Translations under genes and position numbers: made by a program
The notes under the pieces: model-generated
What the model saw: only the letters and a program-made list of their open reading frames with translations
Told to the model about the DNA's origin: nothing
Database searches by the model: none
Shown: piece after piece, positions 7,418 through 16,822 of the stretch
Layout: every line of letters begins with the position of its first letter
How positions within the stretch are numbered: position 1 is the stretch's first letter
Assembly (NCBI GenBank): GCA_016938235.1
Contig: JAFGVA010000236.1
Location: 1-39,959 of the forward strand
DNA from: Bacteroidales bacterium
Lineage (GTDB): Bacteria > Bacteroidota > Bacteroidia > Bacteroidales > UBA10428
Length of the DNA: 39,959 nt
Direction: 5' to 3'

Positions 7418-9451
7418 ATGCTGCAAGTAAAAAACCTAATCACCCTATTAAACCGTAACGAAGATTGGATTCTCTCCCGTATTTTATACTATGCCAGGGA
7501 ATTTAATCACTCTATTTATTCTACTCTGATTAATCATTCATGGCGACAAACCGTATCAGGATTTTCACAAATTATTTCTCAATTCGAATTTAAAAACACA
7601 GAAGGGTTATCGCACGAAAAATATTCGAATTTTGAAGAGAATAAATTTCAGGGGCTGGCTCGTGAGGAGGCAAGCCGATGTTTAGACAGGGGAATAGCTC
7701 CCCAGGTTTTCATGGCTTTACTAAAGATTATCCGTAATATACTTAACGAACTTGTTCAGGATTCAAGAATCAATTCAAGCGAAAAAAATAAGTATAATAA
7801 TTTTCTGTATTCATGTTTCGATAATTTCGAAATTGCCTATATCGAAAGCTATTATAAGCTTCAGACAGTATTTGCTCATTCAGAAATTAAAAAAGAACCC
7901 CGAAACGAACTAAAAAAATTTAAAACCATTTACGACAATCTTCCTACCCCGCTATTAATAATTGATTCATTTCACAAAATTGTCAGATACAACAAGGAAG
8001 CCGAAAATACATTTCCATTCCTGGTTTCAGGCAAAAATAACAGCCTGAATGGTTCTATTCAGTTCGAAGGTGGTGATACATTAAGTACAAAAATCGACGA
8101 ATTTTTTATTTCGGAGCAAAAAGACACTTCCATTGAGGCAACTCTGAACTATAACAACAAAACCGGATACTTCCTTGTAAATTTCAGAAAATACAACCTG
8201 TCAGACCACATCATGGTATGTTTCCTCGATCTTACCAAATGGAAACAGGTAGAAACAAACCTTAGGAATGCCAAGGTAAAAGCCGAGAACTCAGATAAAC
8301 TAAAAACAACTTTTCTGGCAAACATGAGTCATGAAATAAGAACACCCATGAATGCTATTGTTGGATTTGCAGAATTATTGTCTATGTCAAATCCTTCAAA
8401 AGAAGAACGGGAAGAATACCTGAACCTGATAAAGAAAAGCAGCAATGACCTCTTAACAATAATTGAAGATGTAATTGATATTGCCAAAATAGAATCGCAA
8501 CAACTTAAAATTGTACATAAGAACCTCAAATTGTATGATTTGTTTTCGGATCTGAAACGAATTTACGATGAGATATTATACAAACACGATAAAACCAATA
8601 TTAAACTGACCCTGAGGATTCCGGAAGCTGAGAAAAATTTAATAATACATACAGACCCCAAACGCCTGAAACAGGTTTTATCGAACCTTATTGGCAATGC
8701 AATAAAATTTACTGAGGAGGGTCATATCGAATTTGGATATAAACTTGCAGAAAATAAAATAGTTTACTTTTATGTAAAAGACACTGGTATTGGGATACCA
8801 AAAGAAATGCAGACAAAAATTTTCAACAGGTTTATTCAGGTTGAAGAATCGTTTGATAAAAATATAAATGGTACCGGATTAGGCCTGGCGATTAGCAAAA
8901 ACATTATTAACCTCATGGGAGGAAATATCTGGGTTTCATCAAAACCGGCTAAAGGTTCCAATTTTTACTTCTATCTACCCTATTTAAAAGCTATTCAACA
9001 TACTGTTCTGAAAAGTCCGGTTGATTTAATCCGGAATGAAAACCTGGATCTGAGTAATTACACAATACTGGTTGCTGAAGATGAAGAAGCAAATTTCTTT
9101 TTCTTAAAGGAATCGCTTAAAAAAACAGGAATTAATATCATTCGGGCAACCAACGGACTAGAAGCGATAAACCTGGCAGAAAACACCAACAACATCGACC
9201 TGATATTGATGGACATTAAAATGCCGGAAGTTAATGGTATTGAAGCTTCAAGATATATCTCGCACATTAAACCAAACCTGCCCATTGTTGCTCAAACAGC
9301 CTTTGCCATGGATAATGACAAAAAAACCTGTTTAGACGCAGGTTGTTTTGATTATATAAGTAAGCCGATAAAGAGAGATAAACTGATTGATATTATTATT
9401 AAAGCTCTGAAATCGAGAGAAGTAGATTACCATAAAAGTATTAGCCATTAA
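7418..9451 (+). CDS. Hybrid sensor histidine kinase/response regulator
   Basis: A 677-aa soluble hybrid kinase with no membrane segment. The N-terminal helical domain (about 1-155) resembles RsbR-type sensory domains, though that is tentative. A PAS-like domain follows at about 165-285. HisKA has the H box FLANMSHEIRTPMN with His305. HATPase_c spans about 400-530 (NLIGNAIKFT, DTGIGIP, GTGLGLAI). A C-terminal receiver domain (about 545-670) has phospho-acceptor Asp599 in LILMDIKMP. The signal is unknown. It stands alone behind two strong palindromes, with a hairpin terminator about 40 bp downstream. Confidence 0.92.
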   Translation: MLQVKNLITLLNRNEDWILSRILYYAREFNHSIYSTLINHSWRQTVSGFSQIISQFEFKNTEGLSHEKYSNFEENKFQGLAREEASRCLDRGIAPQVFMALLKIIRNILNELVQDSRINSSEKNKYNNFLYSCFDNFEIAYIESYYKLQTVFAHSEIKKEPRNELKKFKTIYDNLPTPLLIIDSFHKIVRYNKEAENTFPFLVSGKNNSLNGSIQFEGGDTLSTKIDEFFISEQKDTSIEATLNYNNKTGYFLVNFRKYNLSDHIMVCFLDLTKWKQVETNLRNAKVKAENSDKLKTTFLANMSHEIRTPMNAIVGFAELLSMSNPSKEEREEYLNLIKKSSNDLLTIIEDVIDIAKIESQQLKIVHKNLKLYDLFSDLKRIYDEILYKHDKTNIKLTLRIPEAEKNLIIHTDPKRLKQVLSNLIGNAIKFTEEGHIEFGYKLAENKIVYFYVKDTGIGIPKEMQTKIFNRFIQVEESFDKNINGTGLGLAISKNIINLMGGNIWVSSKPAKGSNFYFYLPYLKAIQHTVLKSPVDLIRNENLDLSNYTILVAEDEEANFFFLKESLKKTGINIIRATNGLEAINLAENTNNIDLILMDIKMPEVNGIEASRYISHIKPNLPIVAQTAFAMDNDKKTCLDAGCFDYISKPIKRDKLIDIIIKALKSREVDYHKSISH

Positions 9452-9490
9452 GGCATTTATCCATTGTTTGTAATTCTTTTATAAATGAAA

Positions 9491-9510
9491 AAGAGGGCCA
9501 TTGCCCTCTT
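9491..9510. terminator. Hairpin terminator after the hybrid kinase
   Basis: AAGAGGGC-CATT-GCCCTCTT is a perfect 8-bp stem with a 4-base loop, 39 bp after the kinase stop. It is preceded by an A-run, and only CTT follows, so it is a modest intrinsic terminator. The rest of 9452-9733 shows no gene; TATTTTTG at 9719-9726 could be a -7 box for the next gene. Confidence 0.6.
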
Positions 9511-9733
9511 CTTACCCTAACCTATTAAAAACCTATGAAAAGAATCAGAATTTAATCTGATATATCTTATAATCGTATTCACAATAATCATACCACTCTT
9601 TCAAATTTCATTTTTTTTGATTGTTTCTTCCTTAACAAAGGTAAAGTTTAACTATGTTAACAAGTCTCAAGCATTGTTAAAGTTTGTTAATCAGTACCTG
9701 AAATAATATCTCTACCTTTATTTTTGTGTTGAT

Positions 9734-11248
9734 ATGCAGAAGAAAACAATTATATTATTAAGTATGCTTTTTGGCGGAGTTATTTTGTGCCTGGTGGGCG
9801 TTCAGCTTTACTGGCTTAAAGAAGCATATACAATCAAAGAAAAGCAGTTCGACCAGTTAGTTCTTAAAGCCCTTTCCGATGTAGCTTTAAAAATTGAACA
9901 GGAAGAAACCTACAATCTGATCATTGATGAGGTATACACTAATCCGGAGCAACAACAAAGTGTGCCCTCACCTATTAACGACACTCGTAATATACCAGCA
10001 GACTCCACCTTATCGGCACGAGATACTATTATAAATTACCATTCAATAAAATCTGTTAACAACAACGACAGCCTTTTAGAGTTAATTAAAAAACAAATTG
10101 CCAGTTTACCGGGTCAAAATTCGAATAACCCTGAACTAATTAATAAACAAAACTACCTAACCAGGGTGTTATTGCGCATGTTCTCACATAAAAAAGACAT
10201 CGAAAAAAGATTATCGTCAAACGAACTGGAAGCTGTTTTGGATGAAACACTCCGGGATTACGAAATTGATATTCAATACCAGTATGCTGTAGCAAAATGG
10301 AGTTCAGTTATTGTTTATAAATCTAAAGAGTTTGACCCGGAGAATCCGCAATCGACCTATCGTGTAAAGTTATACCCCGAAGATTTTTACAACCAGGAGA
10401 ATTTTCTTTACCTGCATTTCCCAAACAGAAGAAACTATATTATTAAATCACTGGGCTTTATGGGCCTTTCAACAGGCATTATTACGCTTATCATAGCTGT
10501 TACTTTTGCTATTACACTGGTTCTGATTTTTAAAGAAAAAAGAGTTTCGGAGGTAAAAAGCGACTTCGTAAATAATATGACCCATGAATTAAAAACGCCC
10601 ATTTCAACAATCTCTCTGGCTTCTCAGATGCTCGCTGATAAAGGCATTCCAGACAGTGCTAAGAACATTTCGAAAATTTCGGATATTATAAAACAAGAAA
10701 GTAAAAGACTTGGTTTTTTGGTAGAAAAAGTGCTTCAAATGGCTACAATCGATAAAGGAAAACTGGTTCTGAGAGATAAAGAAGCCGATATGCACGATCT
10801 GATAGAATCTGTAGCGAGCAATTTTATACTTATTGTTGAAAACAGAGGTGGATTACTTATTCCTTCTTTACATGCCGAAGAAAGCCTTGTGATGATAGAC
10901 AACACCCACATGACAAATGTGATATCGAACCTGCTCGATAATGCAATAAAATACACAAAAAACACCCCTGAAATTTTTATAGAAACCATATCAAGAGATG
11001 GATATCTCGAGGTATCTGTAAAAGATAATGGTATTGGTGTAAGTAAGGCAAACCAAAAAAGAGTTTTTGAAAAATTTTACAGGGTACCTACCGGTAATGT
11101 TCACGATGTAAAAGGATTTGGACTGGGGTTAAGCTATGTAAAAAAAGTAATTGAAGACCACAATGGCACAATTGATATTGAAAGTGAACCTGGAGTAGGA
11201 ACTACCATCACTTTTAAACTACCACTAATAAAAACAAACAACAATTAA
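9734..11248 (+). CDS. rprX: Sensor histidine kinase, RprX-like
   Basis: A 504-aa membrane histidine kinase. TM1 is at about residues 5-27 and TM2 at about 238-265, enclosing a periplasmic sensor region of about 210 aa. The H box VNNMTHELKTPIS has His284. The ATPase domain carries NLLDNAIKYT, DNGIGV and GFGLGLSYV. The cognate OmpR-type regulator starts 1 bp after the stop. The pair resembles Bacteroides RprX/RprY, and the regulator's sequence is the stronger basis for that name. A possible TATTTTTG -7 box ends only 7 bases before the ATG, so the mRNA could be almost leaderless. Confidence 0.85.
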   Translation: MQKKTIILLSMLFGGVILCLVGVQLYWLKEAYTIKEKQFDQLVLKALSDVALKIEQEETYNLIIDEVYTNPEQQQSVPSPINDTRNIPADSTLSARDTIINYHSIKSVNNNDSLLELIKKQIASLPGQNSNNPELINKQNYLTRVLLRMFSHKKDIEKRLSSNELEAVLDETLRDYEIDIQYQYAVAKWSSVIVYKSKEFDPENPQSTYRVKLYPEDFYNQENFLYLHFPNRRNYIIKSLGFMGLSTGIITLIIAVTFAITLVLIFKEKRVSEVKSDFVNNMTHELKTPISTISLASQMLADKGIPDSAKNISKISDIIKQESKRLGFLVEKVLQMATIDKGKLVLRDKEADMHDLIESVASNFILIVENRGGLLIPSLHAEESLVMIDNTHMTNVISNLLDNAIKYTKNTPEIFIETISRDGYLEVSVKDNGIGVSKANQKRVFEKFYRVPTGNVHDVKGFGLGLSYVKKVIEDHNGTIDIESEPGVGTTITFKLPLIKTNNN

Positions 11249-11249
11249 T

Positions 11250-11939
11250 ATGGAACAATTAAACATTTTGCTTGCTGAAGATGACGAGAACCTGGGTTCT
11301 TTATTAAAGGAATACCTTATTGCAAAGGGTTATAATACCGACTGGTATGTTAATGGAGATATTGCATACAAACACTTCATAAAAAACCATTACGACATCT
11401 GTATATTAGATGTAATGATGCCAATAAAAGACGGAATTTCACTGGCAAAAGATATTCGGATGTTAAATTCAACCCTCCCTATAATTTTCCTTACCGCAAA
11501 ATCGCAAAAAGAGGATATCCTGGAAGGTTTTAAAGCGGGTTGTGACGACTATATAACAAAACCATTCAGCATGGAGGAATTGGTGTTTAGAATTGAGGCT
11601 ATTCTGAGAAGGACACTCCGCCAACCTTCAAAACAAAGTGAGTTTACTATTGGCAAATACCATTTTGATGCCGACAAACAGCTGCTCAAAACAGGAAATA
11701 GTGAACAAAAACTGACTACAAAGGAATCTGAACTTTTGAAACTCCTCTGCCTGAATAAAAATATGGTGCTCGAAAGGAACTTTGCACTTAAAACCATCTG
11801 GATTGACGATAACTATTTCAATGCCAGAAGCATGGATGTATACATTGCAAAACTCAGAAAATACCTGAAAGAAGATCCTGCAATTGAGATTATGAATATC
11901 CACGGAAAAGGTTTTAAATTAATAGACAGAGCCGAATAA
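11250..11939 (+). CDS. rprY: Response regulator transcription factor, RprY-like
   Basis: A 229-aa OmpR/PhoB-type regulator. The receiver domain (1-120) has acidic residues AEDDE, phospho-acceptor Asp54 in CILDVMMP, and the switch residues in FLTAKS and DDYITKPF. The winged-helix DNA-binding domain (about 130-228) contains LTTKESELLKLL and RSMDVYIAKLRKYL. The receiver closely resembles Bacteroides RprY as I remember it (AEDDENLG, KEDILEGFKAGCDDYITKPFSMEEL). It is phosphorylated by the kinase encoded immediately upstream. Confidence 0.87.
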   Translation: MEQLNILLAEDDENLGSLLKEYLIAKGYNTDWYVNGDIAYKHFIKNHYDICILDVMMPIKDGISLAKDIRMLNSTLPIIFLTAKSQKEDILEGFKAGCDDYITKPFSMEELVFRIEAILRRTLRQPSKQSEFTIGKYHFDADKQLLKTGNSEQKLTTKESELLKLLCLNKNMVLERNFALKTIWIDDNYFNARSMDVYIAKLRKYLKEDPAIEIMNIHGKGFKLIDRAE

Positions 11940-12053
11940 AAATATCAAATCATTAGCAATAGCCAATTTATAAACAGTATTGTCCTGTTTATCAAATAAA
12001 GGTAACTTTTGCCTTTTAATATCTTTAGCTTTGTAGTTATATAAAGAAAATAT

Positions 12054-12398
12054 ATGTTTCAAGCGGGATATAAAAGAAGTTCGATGATGATTAGTCCAGT
12101 TAATCTGAGTAACATTGACATTCAAAATGTTGAGGAGTTACGCAGGCTTTTTATACAATTAATGAACAATCCCAGCCGAAAAATTATAATCGATTTCAAA
12201 GGTATTCAGCACATTGAATCTAAGTCTTTATTAGTAATTGAACACTTGGTTAAGCTTGCTGAAAGTAGAAATGTGAGGCTCGAATTTATTCATATTGAAA
12301 ACAAACTCAGCGACTTGCTTAATACCGTACCTTTAGTTTTAAAATACATCAAACCCTCTATTATTCTGAAAACTTACAGAATGAATAAAGCTGTTTAA
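12054..12398 (+). CDS. STAS-like domain protein
   Basis: A 114-aa protein resembling STAS/anti-sigma-factor-antagonist folds: a beta strand RKIIIDFKGIQHIESKSLLVIEHL followed by alternating helix and strand. The usual phospho-acceptor context (D-S/T-S-G) is replaced by IESKS, so regulation by serine phosphorylation is uncertain. The start may be at 12054 or at the Met codons at 12084/12087. TAGCTTTG at 12026-12033 is a candidate -7 box without a convincing -33 partner. Its stop overlaps the stop end of the convergent plug protein gene by 4 bases. Confidence 0.6.
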   Translation: MFQAGYKRSSMMISPVNLSNIDIQNVEELRRLFIQLMNNPSRKIIIDFKGIQHIESKSLLVIEHLVKLAESRNVRLEFIHIENKLSDLLNTVPLVLKYIKPSIILKTYRMNKAV

Positions 12399-14752
12399 TT
12401 TAAGCCTGTTTCAAAACTTTGAGAAAAGGGGCTGCCATCCGATTTAACTCCTTCAAGCTTTAAAACTAACTTTTCGCCTGTAATTCCCTTTGAAAAACTA
12501 ATTTTCACCATTTCATTATCTGAGAAATTAAACTCCGGAATCCAGAGCAAAGTACGGGGTAGCCCGGTTTGCATAATATTAACGCTGTTGTTTATAAAGA
12601 AATTTCTTTTGCGCTGGTAGCCAAAAAGCGTAAATTCTATTTCGCCATGTGTCATATACATCCCCCGTTTTGTATATACGGCAATTACTCCGTTTCCGCC
12701 TCTAACCCCATAAGCTGTTGTTGAAGGTCCTTTTAAAATCTCTACCCGGTCAACGTCGTTCATCATAATCTGGTTAAGCACTGAAACATCTGTAGGTACA
12801 TCATCAACCAATACCAGGGGATCGGTGCTGCCAAGAATTGTACTAATCCCTCTAATAATAATATTGTTCCCTGTAATTGCAACTCCAGCAACCCTCCCAC
12901 GCATGGCATCGAGTACAGTCATGTCTGAGGGAACTTCTTCACCGTAAAGTATAAAATCGGGCCGACCATGTATTTGGGTTGCGTAATACGCATTAAGCTC
13001 CCTTTCCTTTTCTAACATTTCTTTTCTTGCCTTTTTATTTTGCTCAATACGATAGGCTTTATTATCACGCAACGACTTTTCGGTTAGAAAGAAATCCCCG
13101 TAATATTCGGTAAGTTTTGGTGTTTTATCACCTTCCAGATTAATCAAAACACCTTTTCTACCACTGCTTTTCCGCGCAATAATTTTCATTTGTAAGGTGT
13201 CATAAAAATTAAACCCGACAAAATGAAAGCGCCCATCATCTCCTGTTTCAATTTCATAAACATCATTATATCTATCTTTCACTTCAAGTGTTACTTTTGC
13301 CTTTCTAACAGGTATCGACAATATTTCTGAAACAACCTGACCTTTAACTTCAATCCCGTTTTCAGGTCTAAGACCCGGAGCATCTGAAAATTCGCCTGCA
13401 ATTATATCCCAATCCGGTTCTGACAGGTTGCCGGCGCGAACAATTAATTCATTCAGACTATCTGAAAATAGTTCTTCAAATGGCAGGGCATCTAAACAAA
13501 AGTTATCCAATTCAGAATTAAAAAAGTAATCTTCATAAAAATTGTACCTGTCCGGGTTATACTCATTATTACTTGTTATTACCGACAAGGAAGCATTTTT
13601 TAATTCAACCCCATGTTCCTTTCTAATTTCAATAAAAACCGAATCGGAGGTCATCCTTGAATTAATGCTAACAGTGGGTAATATTTCCGGTAACTTAAGG
13701 GTACTAATTTTTGTTTCTAATTCCAATCTGTTCGATAAAACTGCAAACTGTATAATACCATCGGGGAATTGTTCTTTAGAAAAGGATATATCAGATTTAT
13801 CCCTTAAATCGGTCATCCCTGAATAATAAATTCGGTTATTCGCAAAAGCAATAATGTAATACCGGTTTGCACTCGGATCATTGCTAATAATATATGGTTT
13901 CTGAATTGATAAAATAATAGAGTCTTTTGTTTGTTGTATTTCTGAAAGCAAACCCTCCTTTTCTGCCGGTGGTAAAGTTCCTGTCCACTTTTCACCATCA
14001 GCTGCTATGAAGCTCACTTTGTGTTTTTCATTTTCTAAGGGAGTATATTTAAAACTTCCATAGCCATGTCGGCTCTCTCCAAGCAATAAATATTTTTTAC
14101 CATCGGTTTTTTTTATTTTTGCAGTAACATCAATCGGTTCACCAAAAGGGTTTGAAGCCCTGTAAAACACCTCGTTCGAAATGCCCGCAACCGGCTTACT
14201 GCTGCTTATAAAAAGTTCCACAAAAAGTTTCTTTTTTTCTTTTTGTATTTTTCTTAGTTTGCTCCTGTTTTTTCGGGCTGTTTGGCTCGAAATATTATAG
14301 CTATGTTTAGGATTATATACCGAGAGGTTTTGGCTGTAAAAAAAACCCGGATTTTCTCTTGTCATTAAATCGGTAAATGCTCTAAGCTGGTATATCCCCT
14401 GCTCTAATGAATCTAAGAGTTCAAACGAAGCTTCGGCATAACCTTCATTAATTTTAACCCTGAAAATATCAGCTCGAATTCTGGAAGGGGACCATACTTC
14501 TATATATAAATTCTGACTGATGGTATCTAAACCAGGTAAATCTCCACTAAAAATATAAGCTTTCATCCAGATATATTCGCCGGTCTGGTAGGTGTCTTTA
14601 TCAATATGAAGATACACTTTTTGTTTAGGCCTGTTCTCATTATACCATTCGGCTCCTTTCTTAATTGTTTCAAAAGGACCTTGAACTCCTTGCTGTGCAG
14701 GTAGCAAAAAACTCAAAAAGAGGAGTATTATTAACCATTTAGTCCGTTTCAT
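12395..14752 (-). CDS. Exported MG2/CarboxypepD-like protein with TonB plug domain, no barrel
   Basis: A 785-aa exported protein. The signal peptide is at residues 1-20. An alpha-2-macroglobulin MG2-like domain follows at about 40-150 (KVYLHIDKDTYQTGEYIWMK). A carboxypeptidase-regulatory-like beta domain (about 475-560) contains VKGQVVSEILSIPVRKAKV. A TonB receptor plug domain (about 610-695) contains DAMRGRVAGVAI, NIIIRGIST, VDDVP and VEILKGPSTTAYGVRGGNGVI. Only about 85 residues follow, far too few for the 22-strand barrel of a receptor. Similar plug-only proteins are frequent in Bacteroidota and may work in surface-protein assembly. Function unproven. Confidence 0.8.
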   Translation of the reverse strand: MKRTKWLIILLFLSFLLPAQQGVQGPFETIKKGAEWYNENRPKQKVYLHIDKDTYQTGEYIWMKAYIFSGDLPGLDTISQNLYIEVWSPSRIRADIFRVKINEGYAEASFELLDSLEQGIYQLRAFTDLMTRENPGFFYSQNLSVYNPKHSYNISSQTARKNRSKLRKIQKEKKKLFVELFISSSKPVAGISNEVFYRASNPFGEPIDVTAKIKKTDGKKYLLLGESRHGYGSFKYTPLENEKHKVSFIAADGEKWTGTLPPAEKEGLLSEIQQTKDSIILSIQKPYIISNDPSANRYYIIAFANNRIYYSGMTDLRDKSDISFSKEQFPDGIIQFAVLSNRLELETKISTLKLPEILPTVSINSRMTSDSVFIEIRKEHGVELKNASLSVITSNNEYNPDRYNFYEDYFFNSELDNFCLDALPFEELFSDSLNELIVRAGNLSEPDWDIIAGEFSDAPGLRPENGIEVKGQVVSEILSIPVRKAKVTLEVKDRYNDVYEIETGDDGRFHFVGFNFYDTLQMKIIARKSSGRKGVLINLEGDKTPKLTEYYGDFFLTEKSLRDNKAYRIEQNKKARKEMLEKERELNAYYATQIHGRPDFILYGEEVPSDMTVLDAMRGRVAGVAITGNNIIIRGISTILGSTDPLVLVDDVPTDVSVLNQIMMNDVDRVEILKGPSTTAYGVRGGNGVIAVYTKRGMYMTHGEIEFTLFGYQRKRNFFINNSVNIMQTGLPRTLLWIPEFNFSDNEMVKISFSKGITGEKLVLKLEGVKSDGSPFSQSFETGLN

Positions 14753-14991
14753 AACCGATTAACACATATTAATTTCCCATTTAAATAAAGACAACCAGGT
14801 ACTTAACTTCCCTTATTTATTTCGAAAATAATTGTAGAAATTATTAAAAATTTAACTGATATACACGTTTCAACAAAAATTAGAAAGTCAATACAGCTAC
14901 CCCTCCCTTCTTAACTTACTGAATAAGAGGTTACTTAATCTGTTTTTACCTTAAAAAGGATTGATACAGCACTTTTTTTATGATATAAAGC
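14753..14991. other. Intergenic region with no gene seen
   Basis: AT-rich spacer between the divergent plug-protein gene and the leucine leader. I see no ORF or strong hairpin in this part. It should hold the promoter of the leftward plug-protein gene. Confidence 0.4.
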
Positions 14992-15021
14992 TTTGATAAA
15001 TGATTTTTATCAGTAAATTTG
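14992..15021 (+). promoter_or_regulatory. Predicted promoter of the leucine operon
   Basis: TTTG (14992-14995, with a flanking T-run) and TAAATTTG (15014-15021) form an exact TAnnTTTG -7 box with an 18-base spacer. Initiation would fall near 15028, about 10 bases before the leader peptide start codon. Confidence 0.6.
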
Positions 15022-15038
15022 CATGCTCATAATTTGAT

Positions 15039-15104
15039 ATGAAGAATTACACAAGCATACTATCTATTATTCTCTTACTCGGTATTATTATTTTACAGGG
15101 GTGA
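15039..15104 (+). CDS. Ile/Leu-rich leader peptide of the leucine operon
   Basis: A 21-codon ORF (ATG 15039-15041, stop TGA 15102-15104) starting MKNYTSILS. It contains 6 isoleucine and 5 leucine codons among 21, clustered at positions 7-19. Its stop codon lies inside segment 2 of a downstream attenuator (15101-15110). This is the standard layout of an amino-acid leader peptide: stalling at Leu/Ile codons when charged tRNA is scarce controls read-through into leuA. The sequence gives the ORF, its composition and the hairpins; regulation is inferred from those. Confidence 0.8.
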   Translation: MKNYTSILSIILLLGIIILQG

Positions 15105-15171
15105 GAATGGTGTGCATGTAATTGTAAAATTATAGGGGGCCATTCTCACAAAGGATGGCCCTCACGTTTTT
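15101..15171 (+). promoter_or_regulatory. Transcription attenuator of the leu operon
   Basis: Two mutually exclusive hairpins are visible. Antiterminator: GTGAGAATGG (15101-15110) pairs perfectly with CCATTCTCAC (15140-15149). Terminator: 15135-15145 (GGGGGCCATTC) pairs with 15153-15163 (GGATGGCCCTC), allowing two G-U pairs, followed by a T-run at 15167-15171. A ribosome at the leader stop codon would cover 15101-15110 and let the terminator form. A ribosome stalled earlier on Ile/Leu codons would leave it free to form the antiterminator. Confidence 0.8.
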
Positions 15172-15230
15172 ATAACAAATTAGAATGAACCGACTAATAA
15201 AAACATTGTTACTTAACTCGAATACGCTGC

Positions 15231-15245
15231 TCCCCCGTGGGGGGA
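15231..15245. other. GC-rich hairpin in the leuA 5' leader
   Basis: TCCCCC-GTG-GGGGGA is a perfect 6-bp stem with a 3-base loop, downstream of the attenuator and 61 bases before leuA. There is no T-run, so it is not an obvious terminator. It could stabilise the transcript or mark a processing site. Confidence 0.4.
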
Positions 15246-15305
15246 TAATTTTCTATTGGCAAAACGATTTTAAGTAATTCTATTATCTACACAAAATTTA
15301 AAACA

Positions 15306-16805
15306 ATGAGCGATAAATTATTCGTATTCGATACAACACTTCGTGACGGGGAACAGGTTCCCGGTTGCCAATTAAACACGGTAGAAAAAATTGAAGTTGC
15401 CAAGGCTCTTGAAGAACTGGGAGTTGACATTATTGAAGCCGGATTTCCTATATCAAGCCCGGGTGATTTTAAATCTGTTGTTGAAATTTCAAAGGCAGTT
15501 AAAAATCCAACAATTTGTGCACTTACACGTGCAGTTGAAAAAGACATCGATGTTGCTGCCGATGCACTTAAATATGCAAAAAAAGGCAGAATACACACCG
15601 GAATCGGAACCTCATTCTATCATATTAAGTACAAACTCAATTCTAACGAAGATGAAATCGTTGAAAGAGCTATTGCTGCAGTTAAGTACGCAAAAAAATA
15701 TGTCGAAGATGTTGAATTCTATGCTGAAGATGCCGGTCGTACTGAAAACGCATACCTTGCAAGAGTAGTGGAAGCTGTCATCAAAGCAGGAGCAACAGTA
15801 ATCAACATTCCTGACACCACCGGATATTGTTTTCCTCATGAATTTGGAGAAAAAATAAAATACCTGATGGATAATGTTTCAAACGTTGACAAGGCTATTA
15901 TTTCAACACATTGCCACAACGATTTGGGCATGGCTACATCAAACACACTTTCGGGAGTGCTGAACGGAGCCCGCCAGGTTGAAGTTACCATTAACGGTAT
16001 AGGTGAAAGAGCCGGAAATACTTCTCTTGAAGAAGTTGTTATGGCCATCAGATCGCGCAAGAATATTGGCATTGATACAAGCCATATTAATACCAGAAAT
16101 ATTTATAAAACAAGCCGACTAGTTTCATCATTAATGAATATGCCGGTTCAGCCAAACAAAGCAATTGTTGGTCGTAATGCGTTTGCACATTCCTCAGGAA
16201 TTCACCAGGATGGTGTTTTGAAGAATCGTGAAAACTACGAGATTATCGATCCGGTAGAAGTTGGTATCAGCGAATCAAGCATTGACCTTACGGCAAGAAG
16301 CGGAAGAGCTGCATTAAAACACAGACTGCAAATTCTTGGGTTTACTTTTGAACCCGAACAGTTAAACAAAATCTATGAAGCTTTTCTGGAATTAGCTGAT
16401 AAAAAGAAATCAATTAATGATGAAGACTTACAGGTTTTAGTAGGAAGTAAACATTTAGGTAAAAAAAATGCAATTGTACTTAAACACCTTCAAGTACTTT
16501 CAGGAGCCTCAATAATTCCAATGGCTACGGTATCGCTTGAGATTAAGGGAGAATCGTTTACCGCTACTGAGCACGGCAATGGGCCAGTTGATGCAGCCTA
16601 TAAAGCAATTAAAAAGCTGGTTATGCATAAAATAAGGCTTGAAGAATTCCTTGTTCAGGCGATTACAAAAGGCTCTGATGATTTAGGGAAAGTTCATGTT
16701 CAGATTGAGAACCAGGGAAGAATTTACTATGGATTTTCTGGAAATACAGATATTATTACAGCATCGGTTGAAGCATTTATCGATGCGATAAACAAAATTG
16801 TCTAA
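15306..16805 (+). CDS. leuA: 2-isopropylmalate synthase
   Basis: A 499-aa LeuA that condenses acetyl-CoA with 2-oxoisovalerate, the committed step of leucine synthesis. The TIM-barrel domain begins [16 protein letters not shown] and carries the metal-binding HCHNDLG motif plus [13 protein letters not shown]. The C-terminal regulatory domain (about 370-499) is the site of leucine feedback inhibition in this family. It is the first structural gene after the attenuator; leuC starts 17 bp downstream. Confidence 0.95.
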   Translation: MSDKLFVFDTTLRDGEQVPGCQLNTVEKIEVAKALEELGVDIIEAGFPISSPGDFKSVVEISKAVKNPTICALTRAVEKDIDVAADALKYAKKGRIHTGIGTSFYHIKYKLNSNEDEIVERAIAAVKYAKKYVEDVEFYAEDAGRTENAYLARVVEAVIKAGATVINIPDTTGYCFPHEFGEKIKYLMDNVSNVDKAIISTHCHNDLGMATSNTLSGVLNGARQVEVTINGIGERAGNTSLEEVVMAIRSRKNIGIDTSHINTRNIYKTSRLVSSLMNMPVQPNKAIVGRNAFAHSSGIHQDGVLKNRENYEIIDPVEVGISESSIDLTARSGRAALKHRLQILGFTFEPEQLNKIYEAFLELADKKKSINDEDLQVLVGSKHLGKKNAIVLKHLQVLSGASIIPMATVSLEIKGESFTATEHGNGPVDAAYKAIKKLVMHKIRLEEFLVQAITKGSDDLGKVHVQIENQGRIYYGFSGNTDIITASVEAFIDAINKIV

Positions 16806-16822
16806 TCAAAAAATCAAATACA

